Assembly (NCBI RefSeq): GCF_002115805.1
Contig: NZ_JFKC01000025.1
Coordinates: 1 to 58,982, forward strand
DNA from: Marivita geojedonensis
GTDB lineage: Bacteria; Pseudomonadota; Alphaproteobacteria; Rhodobacterales; Rhodobacteraceae
Length of the DNA stretch: 58,982 bases
Direction of reading: 5' to 3'
The translations under genes and the position numbers were made by a program. Under the pieces are notes generated by a model, which saw nothing but the letters and a program-made list of their open reading frames with translations, was not told the origin of the DNA and searched no databases. Positions 8,221-17,129 of the stretch are shown here, piece by piece (the stretch's first letter is position 1; each line of letters opens with the position of its first letter).

Positions 8221-9522
8221 ATGAAAACGATCTGGATCAATCTTTGCCTGATGTTTGCAGCCGCAATGGCGACTGCCCACGAGGTGCGCCCGGCGATTGG
8301 TGATCTCGAGGTGGTCGAGGGGCAGGTCGAGATCACCCTGACCCTGAACGGAGAAGCTCTGGCCGCAGAGGTCAGTCTCGAAGGCATCGCAAATACCGAC
8401 GAACTGGACGCCTCCGCAGATGTGGACCGGCTGCGCGGGCTTGAACCGGACGCACTCCGCGCGGAACTGCAATCCCGCATGACCGGCTTCACCGAAAGCC
8501 TGAGCGTCACCGCCGGAGGTCAGGCCGTTCCGCTGACCGTGAACGCGATAGACGTCGACGAAGTCGGCAACACCGAACTGCCGCGCGATACCGTGCTCAG
8601 CATGACCGGACCGATTCCCGAGGGAGCGGACACGATCAGCGTTACATGGCCTGCTGCCTACGGCGCGCTCGTGCTGCGCCAACAGGGTGTCCAAGAACCC
8701 TATACCGGCTACCTCGAAGGTGGTCAGAGCAGCGGAGACATCCAGCTCGGCGGCGGCGATGAGGCCGGCGGTTGGGCCACCTTTGCCACCTATATCCCTG
8801 TCGGGTTCGATCACATCCTGCCCAAAGGGCTGGACCATATTCTTTTCGTCCTCGGCCTCTTCTTCCTGTCGACACGGTTCACGCCGCTGCTGTGGCAGGT
8901 CACGTCCTTCACGCTGGCGCATACGGTGACGCTGGCGATGGCGGTGCTGGGCATCGTTTCGGTGCCTGCGAGCATCGTGGAACCCCTGATCGCGGCGTCC
9001 ATCGTCTATGTGGCGGTTGAAAATATCGTGTCCGACAAGCTCCACCGATGGCGGCCCTTCGTGATCTTCGGTTTCGGTCTGCTGCACGGTCTGGGATTTG
9101 CCAGCGTGTTGGGTGAATTCGGCCTGCCGGACGGGCAGGTGATCCCGGCGCTGATCGGGTTCAACATCGGGGTGGAACTGGGCCAGCTTACCGTCATCGC
9201 AATCGCCTTCATCCTGGTCTGGTACGCCATTCGGGTCGACGAAGGAGAGGCGGATGTCGCCCCGGCGCAGGGAATATACGGTGCGCTGGCCGTGATCCTC
9301 GTAGGCCTGGGCTTTGCGATGAACACGGAAGGCTTCCAGGAGGTGATGGGGGCCTCTGCCATGGTGTTCTTCTGGCCGCTCGCGGCCCTCGCGGTGCTTT
9401 GCGCGGTGTCCGCCACTCTGGTTGAACAGATCGATGCCTATCGTCGCTACGTGGCCGTTCCAGCCTCTGCAGCGATTGCGCTGGTCGGCGCATATTGGTT
9501 CATAGAGCGGGTCTTTCTGTAA
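8221..9522 (+). CDS. HupE/UreJ-type membrane protein
   Basis: A 433-residue inner-membrane protein with a signal peptide (LCLMFAAAMATA-HEVRP), a periplasmic domain of about 170 residues, and a C-terminal HupE_UreJ_2 domain. That domain has the family motif GFDHILPKGLDHILFVLGLF and about six further membrane helices. Relatives are annotated as nickel or metal transport accessory proteins for hydrogenase or urease, but no such enzyme is near, so the substrate is unknown. I use ATG at 8221, where a signal peptide begins, rather than the TTG 24 bases upstream. A perfect 7-bp hairpin (8175-8194, CGGCAAC/GTTGCCG) lies in its leader. Confidence 0.85.
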   Translation: MKTIWINLCLMFAAAMATAHEVRPAIGDLEVVEGQVEITLTLNGEALAAEVSLEGIANTDELDASADVDRLRGLEPDALRAELQSRMTGFTESLSVTAGGQAVPLTVNAIDVDEVGNTELPRDTVLSMTGPIPEGADTISVTWPAAYGALVLRQQGVQEPYTGYLEGGQSSGDIQLGGGDEAGGWATFATYIPVGFDHILPKGLDHILFVLGLFFLSTRFTPLLWQVTSFTLAHTVTLAMAVLGIVSVPASIVEPLIAASIVYVAVENIVSDKLHRWRPFVIFGFGLLHGLGFASVLGEFGLPDGQVIPALIGFNIGVELGQLTVIAIAFILVWYAIRVDEGEADVAPAQGIYGALAVILVGLGFAMNTEGFQEVMGASAMVFFWPLAALAVLCAVSATLVEQIDAYRRYVAVPASAAIALVGAYWFIERVFL

Positions 9523-9543
9523 TCCGAAAAAGCGCAACTTTGG

Positions 9544-9571
9544 CCTATTGCCTTCAGCCGAAGGCGATAGG
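9544..9571 (+). terminator. 12-bp hairpin after the HupE-type gene
   Basis: CCTATTGCCTTC and GAAGGCGATAGG pair along 12 bases with one G-T wobble around a four-base loop. The hairpin is 21 bases after the stop of the HupE-type gene and upstream of the rpsB promoter, which fits termination of the first unit. There is no T-run after it on the plus strand, so it may need Rho or act as an mRNA end stabiliser. Confidence 0.5.
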
Positions 9572-9684
9572 TCCGCTTACCTGTCGGTGTCCCGGATTTC
9601 CGGCGAAACCGACCGCATCAGATTTTGCCGGACGAAGGGTAGCATTTTCGCAAACAGCCCCAAAATGTTCCCTCGATCTGGCTC

Positions 9685-9713
9685 TTGCACATGCAGGAAA
9701 CCCCCGCTATACG
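9685..9713 (+). promoter_or_regulatory. Sigma-70-type promoter of rpsB-tsf
   Basis: TTGCAC (9685-9690), 17 bases, then TATACG (9708-9713) gives a good housekeeping promoter about 120 bases before the rpsB start codon. That leaves a leader of roughly 110 nucleotides. Ribosomal protein S2 leaders are regulated in several bacteria, but I did not recognise a known leader fold here. The rest of the 309-base gap (9523-9831) holds only the hairpin upstream. Confidence 0.6.
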
Positions 9714-9831
9714 CGCGCCACTGACACCGCAGGCGGGGTCGGGCCTTTGGGGGAGACATCCCCAAATGTCCACCGGTTGGCCATCTGGCTGATACCCCCG
9801 CTGAGGATTGAAACCGGAAAGGATACGACAC

Positions 9832-10608
9832 ATGGCTCTTCCAGAGTTCACCATGCGTCAGCTGCTTGAAGCTGGCGTTCACTTCGGCCACCAGACGCAG
9901 CGTTGGAACCCGCGCATGAGCGAGTTCATCTATGGCGCGCGCAATGGCATCCACATCATGGACCTGACGCAGACCGTTCCGATGCTCGACGCAGCATTGA
10001 ACGTGATCCGCGAAACCGTGGCCAAGAACGGCCGCATCCTGTTCGTCGGCACCAAGCGCCAGGCGCAGCAGCCGATCGCAGAAGCCGCTGAAAAATGCGC
10101 ACAGTATTACATGAACCACCGCTGGCTGGGCGGTACGCTCACCAACTGGCAGACCGTTTCCAAGTCGATCCAGCGTCTGAAATCCATCGACGAACAGATG
10201 GACGCCGGCGCAGAAGGCCTGACCAAGAAAGAGCGTCTGGGCATGGAGCGCGAGCAGGGCAAACTGCAGGCGTCGCTGGGCGGTATCCGCGAAATGGGCG
10301 GCGTGCCTGACCTGCTGTTCGTCATCGACGTCAAGAAAGAAGCGCTGGCCGTTGCCGAAGCCAACAAGCTGGGTATCCCGGTTGTGGCGATCGTCGACAC
10401 CAACTGCTCGCCCGAGGGTGTGGATTACATCATCCCCGGCAACGACGATGCAGCCCGCGCCATCAGCCTCTACTGTGACCTGGCCGCGCGCGCCGCTCTG
10501 GACGGCATGACCGCTCAGATGGGTGCCGCCGGTGTTGACCTTGGCGCCCTCGAAGACGCGCCGGTTGAGGAACTGGTCGAAGAAGCGCAGGCCGCCACAG
10601 CCGAATAA
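9832..10608 (+). CDS. rpsB: 30S ribosomal protein S2
   Basis: A 258-residue ribosomal protein of the small subunit, needed for S1 docking and initiation. The sequence begins [20 protein letters not shown], as in most S2 proteins, with [19 protein letters not shown] and the later [20 protein letters not shown] segment. The frame continues upstream to 9808, but the conserved start and the GGAAAGGA site before ATG fix 9832. An acidic C-terminal tail ([13 protein letters not shown]) is present. It is followed by tsf, the standard arrangement. Confidence 0.98.
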   Translation: MALPEFTMRQLLEAGVHFGHQTQRWNPRMSEFIYGARNGIHIMDLTQTVPMLDAALNVIRETVAKNGRILFVGTKRQAQQPIAEAAEKCAQYYMNHRWLGGTLTNWQTVSKSIQRLKSIDEQMDAGAEGLTKKERLGMEREQGKLQASLGGIREMGGVPDLLFVIDVKKEALAVAEANKLGIPVVAIVDTNCSPEGVDYIIPGNDDAARAISLYCDLAARAALDGMTAQMGAAGVDLGALEDAPVEELVEEAQAATAE

Positions 10609-10643
10609 GCGTTACCGCGCCGTTACACAGATATGACAGGGCA

Positions 10644-10663
10644 GGGCGGTCCATGGGCCGCCC
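10644..10663 (+). terminator. Hairpin between rpsB and tsf
   Basis: GGGCGG and CCGCCC pair around an eight-base loop, 36 bases after the rpsB stop and 33 bases before tsf. A partial terminator or processing hairpin between S2 and EF-Ts genes would allow different amounts of the two proteins. There is no T-run, so I treat it as an attenuating hairpin only. Confidence 0.4.
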
Positions 10664-10695
10664 ACGCGCCCGTAAAACTATGAGGAGAGCCGAAG

Positions 10696-11571
10696 ATGGC
10701 GATCACAGCAGCACTCGTGAAAGAACTGCGCGAAATGACTGGCGCAGGCATGATGGATGCCAAGAAAGCACTGGTGGAAAACGACGGAGACATGGAAGCG
10801 GCCGTTGACTGGCTTCGCACCAAAGGTCTCGCCAAAGCCGCCAAGAAATCCGACCGGACTGCCGCAGAAGGCCTCGTTGCCGTTAAGGTTGAAGGTGGCA
10901 AGGGCGTTGCGGTTGAGGTGAACTCTGAAACCGACTTCGTCGGCAAGAACGCTGAATTCCAGGCGATGGTCAACGCAATCGCAGGTGCCGCGCTGACAGC
11001 ATCCGATATCGAAGACCTGAAGTCCAAAGATCTCGGCGGCAAGACCGTACAGGACACCATCACCGACAAGATCGCCACCATTGGTGAGAACATGTCGCTG
11101 CGTCGCATGTCGACCGTCGAAGGCGGGCAGGTCGTGTCCTACGTCCACAACGCTGCCGCAGACGGAATGGGCAAGATCGGCGTTCTCGTTGCGCTGTCTG
11201 CCGACAACGAAGCCTTCGGCAAGCAGGTCGCGATGCACATCGCAGCTGTAAACCCGGCGTCGCTGTCCGCAAACGACCTGGACCCGGCCGTTGTCGAAAA
11301 AGAGCGCCAGATCCAGATCGACATCGCACGTGAGTCGGGCAAGCCCGAGCAGGTGATCGAGAAGATGATCGAAGGCCGGATGAAGAAGTTCCTCAGCGAA
11401 GTGACCCTTCTGGGTCAGTCCTTCGTGATCAACCCGGATCTCACTGTCGAAGCCGCCGCAAAAGAAGCCGGCGTCGAAATCACCGGTTTCGTCCGTCTCG
11501 AAGTGGGCGAAGGCATCGAGAAGAAAGAAGAAGATTTCGCAGCCGAGGTTGCCAAAGCTGCTCAGGGCTAA
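10696..11571 (+). CDS. tsf: Elongation factor Ts
   Basis: A 291-residue nucleotide-exchange factor for EF-Tu. The N-terminal UBA-like domain contains [19 protein letters not shown], and the core has the exchange motif [13 protein letters not shown]. Length and domain order are normal. A strong GAGGAG site precedes the ATG. It is the second gene of the rpsB-tsf operon, closed by a strong terminator at 11597. Confidence 0.98.
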   Translation: MAITAALVKELREMTGAGMMDAKKALVENDGDMEAAVDWLRTKGLAKAAKKSDRTAAEGLVAVKVEGGKGVAVEVNSETDFVGKNAEFQAMVNAIAGAALTASDIEDLKSKDLGGKTVQDTITDKIATIGENMSLRRMSTVEGGQVVSYVHNAAADGMGKIGVLVALSADNEAFGKQVAMHIAAVNPASLSANDLDPAVVEKERQIQIDIARESGKPEQVIEKMIEGRMKKFLSEVTLLGQSFVINPDLTVEAAAKEAGVEITGFVRLEVGEGIEKKEEDFAAEVAKAAQG

Positions 11572-11596
11572 TTTCCTGAAATCTTTATAAAAAGTG

Positions 11597-11633
11597 AAGC
11601 GGCGCTGTCTTAATTGGCAGCGCCGCTTTCTTC
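11597..11633 (+). terminator. Rho-independent terminator of rpsB-tsf
   Basis: AAGCGGCGCTGTC and GGCAGCGCCGCTT form a 13-bp stem (one G-T pair) around a six-base loop, followed by TCTTC. It lies 25 bases after the tsf stop, and a T-containing tail follows. This is a clear intrinsic terminator. Confidence 0.85.
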
Positions 11634-11888
11634 GGGAGCAATGGACTGCATCATATTGGGGATGATGCGATCCCCCGACGGGCCGGAAAAAACGAACCGC
11701 GACAGGTCATCCTTTACCGGGCAGGCCGGGTTTCTTTGAATGAGACCCGCAGAGCCCTGAAAATATATGGGATGCGGGTCCCTTGTTCCTTGGCCAAAAT
11801 TGCCACCACTCACGGAACATCAACAGTCTGCCAATTTACGCGAGGTCAAGGAAGTCCGGATTTCCGTACCTCACAGTTTTTTCACGCC
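11634..11888. other. Intergenic region between tsf and the convergent LuxR gene
   Basis: Together with the tsf terminator this gap is 317 bases. The remainder holds no coherent open frame, no further strong hairpin and no repeat that I can see. It separates two convergent units. Confidence 0.5.
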
Positions 11889-12650
11889 TCAGGCGTCGCT
11901 GTTGAACATCTGGTTCTGTAGAGCGGCCTTCAGGACTGCCTGCGCCGTGGTATCGACGTTCAGAGCTTCACGGGCCAGGCGCAGGTGTTTTTCGACCGTT
12001 GCGGGCGTCAACCCCATGATCGTCGCGATGTCCTGCATCGTCTTGCCGCCGCCGACCCATTCCAGCGCCTCGCGCTGCCGTTTCGTGAGCGTCTGGTTCG
12101 GCGGATTATAGGGCAGGGTCAGGATCTTCAGGTGAACGATATTGTTCATCAACTGGATCAAGTCACCCGAAGCGTCCCACACAGCATCCACATCCGCCTG
12201 AGACATTCCAGGCTCTGCAATCAGTGCGATGGCGCCTTTGGCGCGATCCGACAGACTGCGGAAACTGATCGAGTAACCGGCTGTGATGCCGTTCTGCGCG
12301 TTGAACTCAAGAATGCGCCGCTCGTCGTCAGTGACGGTTCCGCTTTCCATCATCATCCTCAGAAGCGTCCAACTCGATGCGCCATCATTCTCAAGCGCCC
12401 AACGCACCATCGGAGCCGAACGGTACAAACCATCGTTGATGAACCGCGTCACGTAGCCGGAGTCGATGTTCGACAGAACGATAAAGTCGTCCGGATCGCC
12501 AAGCGAGGTCGCTGTCCGGAACCGTGTGAAGCCGTAGAGCAACCGATCAAAGCCGAAACCCGCCATGCGGCGGCAATGCAGATCCCACAATTCTTCAATG
12601 CTGCTGGAATGCGTCAGGTCCAACAGGGCTGCATTTTGTTCGGGTGTCAT
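11889..12650 (-). CDS. LuxR-family regulator, solo, altered ligand pocket
   Basis: A 253-residue protein with an N-terminal autoinducer-binding-type domain (about 20-170) and a C-terminal LuxR helix-turn-helix (188-245: LTKRQREALEWVGGGKTMQD, then ATVEKHLRLAREAL). Aligned by eye to TraR, the pocket keeps Pro80, Trp94 and Gly125. It carries Tyr66 for Trp57, Phe70 for Tyr61 and, most strikingly, Ala79 for the Asp70 that holds the acyl-homoserine-lactone amide. No luxI gene is near, so it is a solo. It probably senses something else or acts without ligand. It is transcribed away from the pst block. The start follows from the length of relatives. Confidence 0.88.
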   Translation of the reverse strand: MTPEQNAALLDLTHSSSIEELWDLHCRRMAGFGFDRLLYGFTRFRTATSLGDPDDFIVLSNIDSGYVTRFINDGLYRSAPMVRWALENDGASSWTLLRMMMESGTVTDDERRILEFNAQNGITAGYSISFRSLSDRAKGAIALIAEPGMSQADVDAVWDASGDLIQLMNNIVHLKILTLPYNPPNQTLTKRQREALEWVGGGKTMQDIATIMGLTPATVEKHLRLAREALNVDTTAQAVLKAALQNQMFNSDA

Positions 12651-13086
12651 CGTAACCGGATTCTCAATACCACACAGCGTGTCTACGGTGCGGACAGTCG
12701 TTTTGTCTATACGGTGCTCTGGCTATATATTACATAATACTGATTATAAGATTAATGTAGGCACCAAGACGCCACTTACTCTATTTGAATCAAGCGCATA
12801 CGACACACAGTTAATGCTCCGTGGAAACGCATGACCGAAGCAGGAAATTCGCAAACCGCACTACTCTGTCTGTCTGCACGCAAAAAGACCCGAGTCGATT
12901 CCTACTCCAGACCGAACCATCATCAGTGAAATGTCACCAAACACGTACCACCTGGCCTTGAGTGCTCGGAAAGCCCTATTCAATCCATTTGTTCCGGCAC
13001 AGATCGAATAAATCAGCCGAAGATAAAACCACCTTCTTTTAAAGCCTTGCGGAAAACTCCGCATAATTCCGTTACGTCAACGCCCG
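12651..13086. other. Divergent control region between the LuxR gene and pstS
   Basis: The first 436 bases of the 550-base gap are notably AT-rich for this genome. Short A/T tracts near 12720-12780 probably hold the LuxR-gene promoter. I saw no lux-box-like 20-bp dyad. The minus-strand frame 12861-13064 has no coding character. The Pho box follows at 13087. Confidence 0.4.
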
Positions 13087-13119
13087 GTGTCATAAAACAG
13101 TTACGTAACTGTCACAAAA
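13087..13119 (+). promoter_or_regulatory. Pho box with three 11-bp-spaced units before pstS
   Basis: GTGTCAT-AAAA, CAGTTAC-GTAA and CTGTCAC-AAAA follow each other with exact 11-base periodicity. This is the PhoB layout of seven-base direct repeats separated by four A/T-rich bases. The first and third units match CTGTCAT in six and six of seven positions; the middle one is weaker. It lies 82 bases before the pstS start, so PhoB activation under phosphate limitation is the expected control. Confidence 0.75.
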
Positions 13120-13200
13120 GCATGGCCAAAGCTGACTAGACACGGCGCCAACGGTCATCAGGGGGATGGCCGAGAGACATCCAATCAAGGAGCTGACGTA

Positions 13201-14238
13201 ATGTCTGTAAAACTCTCTGTATCCGCACTCGCGATCGTCGCGGTATCTGCAACTGCCGCTGCTGCGCGTGACAACGTTCAGGTGGCTGGGTCGTCGACCG
13301 TCCTGCCCTACGCGTCCATCGTTGCCGAGGCCTTTGGCGAAAACACCGACTTCCCGACACCGGTTGTCGAATCCGGTGGCTCGTCTGCCGGCCTGAAGCG
13401 CTTCTGCGAAGGTGTGGGCGAAAACACAATCGACGTGGCAAACGCTTCGCGTGCGATCCGCGAAAAGGAAATCGCCGCCTGCGCGGAAAACGGCGTGACA
13501 GACATCATCGAAGTCCGCATCGGCTATGACGGCATCGTGTTTGCGTCTCAGCAGTCCGGCCCCGCGTTCAGCGCATTCGAGCCGTCCGATATCTTCAACG
13601 CCATCGGCGCGAAGGTTCTCAAGGACGGCGCAATCGTCGACAATCCGCACAACTCCTGGGCCGAGTTCAACGCAGACCTCCCGGACGCGGAAATCGCGAT
13701 GTTCATTCCCGGCACCAAGCACGGCACACGTGAAGTGTTCGAGGAAAAGGTTCTGCTGATCGGCTGCGAGGCAACCGGCGCAATGGAAGCCATGATCGCT
13801 GGCGGAATGTCCGAGGACGATGCGGAAGACGCCTGCCTTGACGTGCGTCAGGACGGCAAGTCGGTCGACATCGACGGTGACTACACTGAAACCCTCGCCC
13901 GTATCGACGCCAACACCAACGGCATCGGCGTGTTCGGTCTCGCGTTCTACGAGAACAACACCGACAAGCTCAAAGTGGCCACCATGTCCGGCGTCGAGCC
14001 GACAACCGCCACCATCGCATCCGGCGAATACCCGGTCTCCCGCCCGCTGTTCTTCTACGTCAAGAAAGCGCATATCGGTGTGATCCCGGGCCTAAAGGAA
14101 TACGCACAGTTCTTCGTTGCCGATGAACTCGCAGGCCCGAACGGCCCGCTGGCCAACTACGGCCTCGTATCTGATCCGGAACTGGCAAAGACCCAGCAGA
14201 TGGTTGCAGACGAAAAGGTCATGGGCGCAGACATGTAA
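13201..14238 (+). CDS. pstS: Periplasmic phosphate-binding protein
   Basis: A 345-residue phosphate-binding component of the Pst ABC importer. The signal peptide ends near ATAAAA-RDNV. The mature start VQVAGSSTVLPYA is the conserved phosphate loop, and ESGGSSAGLKRFCEG is the second phosphate-contacting segment. It feeds PstCA in the membrane. It is the first gene of pstSCAB-phoU-phoB, controlled by the Pho box at 13087 and followed by an internal terminator at 14259, which should make its transcript the most abundant. A GGAG site precedes the ATG. Confidence 0.96.
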   Translation: MSVKLSVSALAIVAVSATAAAARDNVQVAGSSTVLPYASIVAEAFGENTDFPTPVVESGGSSAGLKRFCEGVGENTIDVANASRAIREKEIAACAENGVTDIIEVRIGYDGIVFASQQSGPAFSAFEPSDIFNAIGAKVLKDGAIVDNPHNSWAEFNADLPDAEIAMFIPGTKHGTREVFEEKVLLIGCEATGAMEAMIAGGMSEDDAEDACLDVRQDGKSVDIDGDYTETLARIDANTNGIGVFGLAFYENNTDKLKVATMSGVEPTTATIASGEYPVSRPLFFYVKKAHIGVIPGLKEYAQFFVADELAGPNGPLANYGLVSDPELAKTQQMVADEKVMGADM

Positions 14239-14258
14239 TCTGCCCTGACGCTTCGACA

Positions 14259-14295
14259 GGAGGCGGCATATTTCGCCGCCTCCTTTTCCTTTTAG
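14259..14295 (+). terminator. Intra-operon terminator between pstS and pstC
   Basis: GGAGGCGGC and GCCGCCTCC form a perfect 9-bp stem around a seven-base loop, followed by TTTTCCTTTT. It is 20 bases after the pstS stop and 28 bases before pstC. A partial terminator here would give more binding protein than permease, the usual stoichiometry of ABC importers. Confidence 0.8.
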
Positions 14296-14322
14296 GTCAT
14301 TTTCAAAACCGCTGGGGGCAAA

Positions 14323-15795
14323 ATGCCACTACTTTGGCTCTTTCTGATCGTGCTCGCGATTGCGGCAGGGGCATACGTCCTTGCCCGGGTTCGCGTGCTT
14401 GCGATGGCAGGCGAGAATCGTCGCGCCTTGCATTCGCTGCCGGTCTATTACGGCAGCAATGCCGCGATGAAATCGGGCGTCCCTGCCCTGCTCGTTCTGG
14501 CGGTCTGGCTCGTGGCGCAGCCGTTGGTGATCGACACGATCGCCTCCGGTCACATCCCTGACAGCGCCATCGCGGAAACCACATCGCGCGGTCTGGTCAT
14601 GGCAGAAGTACGCCGCACCGCCGACGGCATCGATATGGCCATTGCGTCCGGAGAACTGAGCGAAACAGCGGCGCGCGACCCGCAGGCTGACATAGAGGAT
14701 CTGTCGGCGCGCCTGTCCGACGCCGGCGCAATCCTGACATCCGAGATCACGCCGCCTGTGTTCCGCGCGGCACAGGAACTGCGCGCTCTGAGCGCTGTCG
14801 GAACGCAGGCCATGACGATCATCGTCGTGCTGATCGCACTGTTCGGAGCGCTGTGGGCTCTGCGCGAAACAAAACCGGACTTCCGGGCGCGCAACGTCGT
14901 CGAACAGGGTGTGCGTGGTCTGCTCATTGCAGCTGCGTCGATTGCGATCCTGACCACCCTCGGCATCGTTCTGTCGCTGGTCTTCAACACGGTCGAGTTT
15001 TTCCGCCTCTACCCGGCGTCCGAGTTTTTCTTCGGCACCAACTGGGCCCCCAGCTTTTCGGGCCGCGGCGGAGCTTCGGATCTTGGCATTGTGCCGCTTC
15101 TCTGGGGGACCTTCTACATCTCGCTCGTGGCGCTCATCGTGGCAGTCCCGATTGGCCTGTTTGCCGCGATCTACCTTTCCGAATACGCCAGCCCCAAGGT
15201 CCGCGCGGTTGCGAAGCCGTTGCTCGAGGTTCTGGCGGGCATCCCAACGATCGTCTACGGCCTGTTCGCCCTGTTGACCGTCGGTCCGCTGCTTATGCGC
15301 GTCTTCGGGGATGAGGGTCTGGGCTGGATGCAGGCGGGCACCGCCGTGATGACGGCAGGCCTGGTCATGGGCATCATGCTGATCCCCTTCGTGTCCTCCC
15401 TCTCCGATGACATCATCAACGCCGTACCGCAGGCGCTGCGCGATGGCTCTTACGGCCTCGGAGCCACACAGTCCGAGACCATCCGGCAGGTGGTTCTGCC
15501 AGCCGCCCTGCCCGGCATTGTCGGCGCGATCCTTCTGGCTGCATCCCGCGCCATCGGTGAAACCATGATCGTGGTTCTTGGTGCCGGGGCCGCCGCGCGG
15601 CTGAGCCTCAATCCCTTCGATGCGATGACCACGGTCACCGCCAAGATCGTGTCACAGCTGACCGGCGACTCCGACTTCGCTTCCCCTGAAGCCCTCGTCG
15701 CATTTGCCCTCGGCATGACCCTCTTTGTCATCACACTCGGGCTCAATGTCTTCGCCCTCTACATCGTGCGCAAATACCGGGAGCAGTACGAATGA
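14323..15795 (+). CDS. pstC: Phosphate ABC transporter permease PstC
   Basis: A 490-residue inner-membrane permease. The C-terminal half is a standard PstC, with PASEFFFGTNWAPSF before it and the permease loop QALRDGSYGLGATQSETIRQ contacting PstB. The N-terminal about 190 residues add two membrane helices and a periplasmic segment (about 70-150), so it is longer than the roughly 310-residue E. coli protein. Long PstC forms are normal in alphaproteobacteria. It overlaps pstA by four bases (ATGA) and works with PstA, PstB and PstS. Confidence 0.94.
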   Translation: MPLLWLFLIVLAIAAGAYVLARVRVLAMAGENRRALHSLPVYYGSNAAMKSGVPALLVLAVWLVAQPLVIDTIASGHIPDSAIAETTSRGLVMAEVRRTADGIDMAIASGELSETAARDPQADIEDLSARLSDAGAILTSEITPPVFRAAQELRALSAVGTQAMTIIVVLIALFGALWALRETKPDFRARNVVEQGVRGLLIAAASIAILTTLGIVLSLVFNTVEFFRLYPASEFFFGTNWAPSFSGRGGASDLGIVPLLWGTFYISLVALIVAVPIGLFAAIYLSEYASPKVRAVAKPLLEVLAGIPTIVYGLFALLTVGPLLMRVFGDEGLGWMQAGTAVMTAGLVMGIMLIPFVSSLSDDIINAVPQALRDGSYGLGATQSETIRQVVLPAALPGIVGAILLAASRAIGETMIVVLGAGAAARLSLNPFDAMTTVTAKIVSQLTGDSDFASPEALVAFALGMTLFVITLGLNVFALYIVRKYREQYE

Positions 15796-17114
15796 CCGAC
15801 ATCAGCATGGGCGGTTCCGCACCGAAATCCTCGCTTACAACCGTGGATGCGCGCACACGCAAGCGCAACGCGGCCGAAAAACGCTTCAGGGCTTACGGGC
15901 TGACGGCCATCGCGATTGGCCTGTTATTCCTGATCGTTCTGGCTGTCTCCATCATCCGCTCCGGTGTTCCTGCCTTCACGCAGACCGAGGTCCATATCGA
16001 CTTCACAATCACACAGGAGCAATTCGACGACGCCGAAAGCCAGATGCTCAAGACGAGCGCCTATCAGAAGCTGTTCATCGCGGCGCTGCAGTCTCAGCTT
16101 GAAGACCGTGGGCTGGAAGTGTCCTTCGACCCGGCCGCAATCGAGCGGCTGCTTGGCAAGACCGGCGGCACGATCCGCGAATACTATCGTGAAAACCCGG
16201 ATCAGATCGGCACCCCGGTACGGTTTGAACTGGCCGCATCCTCGCGCGTTGACGGCTATTTCAAAGGGCGCGTGTCGCGTGACACGGTCGTGGACAGCCG
16301 CTTCCTGATGGTGAGCGATCTCGACCTTGTGGACGCGTTGCACGATGTGGGGATCATCACGCAGGCCTTCAACTGGAACTTCATCACCGGGTCGGACACC
16401 GGCGTCGACAATCCCGGCGGAGCCGGGATCGGCGTGTCGGTGATCGGGTCATTCTTCATGATGCTGGTGGTGCTGGTATTGTCCCTGCCCATCGGCGTGG
16501 CCGCGTCGATCTATCTTGAGGAATTCGCACCGCAGAACTGGTTCACCGACCTGATCGAGGTGAACATCTCCAACCTCGCCGCGGTGCCCTCCATCGTCTT
16601 CGGCATCCTTGGCCTCGCGGTATTCATCCAGTTCATGCACCTGCCCCAGTCGGCACCGCTTGTCGGCGGTCTTGTGCTGACACTGATGACCCTGCCGACG
16701 ATCATCATCTCGACCCGCGCCTCGCTCAAGGCGGTGCCGCCGTCGATCCGCGAAGCCGCACTGGGTGTCGGTGCCTCCAAGATGCAGACCGTGTTTCACC
16801 ATGTGCTGCCGCTGGCGGCGCCCGGCATCCTGACCGGAACCATCATCGGTCTGGCTCAGGCGCTTGGCGAGACAGCGCCGCTGCTGTTGATCGGGATGGT
16901 CGGATTCATCGCCCGCGCCTACCCCGAAGGCGTCGTATCGGGTTTCGTCGATCCGAACTCGGCCATGCCGGCGCAGATCTACACCTGGGCCGCACGCGCA
17001 GATGCGGGCTTCTATGAAAAGGCCTGGGGCGGGATCATCATTCTGCTCATCTTCCTTCTGACGATGAACATCATCGCGATCATTCTGCGTCGCCGCTTTG
17101 AGCGCCGCTGGTAA
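15792..17114 (+). CDS. pstA: Phosphate ABC transporter permease PstA
   Basis: A 440-residue permease partner of PstC. After a cytoplasmic N-terminus there is one helix (about 37-57), then a periplasmic insert of about 160 residues (TEVHIDFTITQEQFDDAE onward). Then comes the canonical permease domain with PSIREAALGVGASKMQTVFH as the ATPase-contact loop. The insert makes it longer than the roughly 295-residue E. coli form, a feature shared with alphaproteobacterial homologues. The start overlaps the pstC stop, so the two are translationally coupled. Confidence 0.94.
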   Translation: MTDISMGGSAPKSSLTTVDARTRKRNAAEKRFRAYGLTAIAIGLLFLIVLAVSIIRSGVPAFTQTEVHIDFTITQEQFDDAESQMLKTSAYQKLFIAALQSQLEDRGLEVSFDPAAIERLLGKTGGTIREYYRENPDQIGTPVRFELAASSRVDGYFKGRVSRDTVVDSRFLMVSDLDLVDALHDVGIITQAFNWNFITGSDTGVDNPGGAGIGVSVIGSFFMMLVVLVLSLPIGVAASIYLEEFAPQNWFTDLIEVNISNLAAVPSIVFGILGLAVFIQFMHLPQSAPLVGGLVLTLMTLPTIIISTRASLKAVPPSIREAALGVGASKMQTVFHHVLPLAAPGILTGTIIGLAQALGETAPLLLIGMVGFIARAYPEGVVSGFVDPNSAMPAQIYTWAARADAGFYEKAWGGIIILLIFLLTMNIIAIILRRRFERRW

Positions 17115-17129
17115 ACAGGACCCGGCACC

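Noticed and set aside
9577-10119. Minus-strand frame of 180 codons over the rpsB start
   Set aside because: It is antisense to the conserved rpsB start and to its promoter; high GC makes long antisense frames common here.
12861-13064. 67-codon minus-strand frame in the LuxR-pstS gap
   Set aside because: No ribosome site or domain; it lies in the AT-rich control region.
11572-13200. luxI synthase or lux box near the LuxR gene
   Set aside because: No gene with synthase motifs and no 20-bp lux-like dyad is visible.
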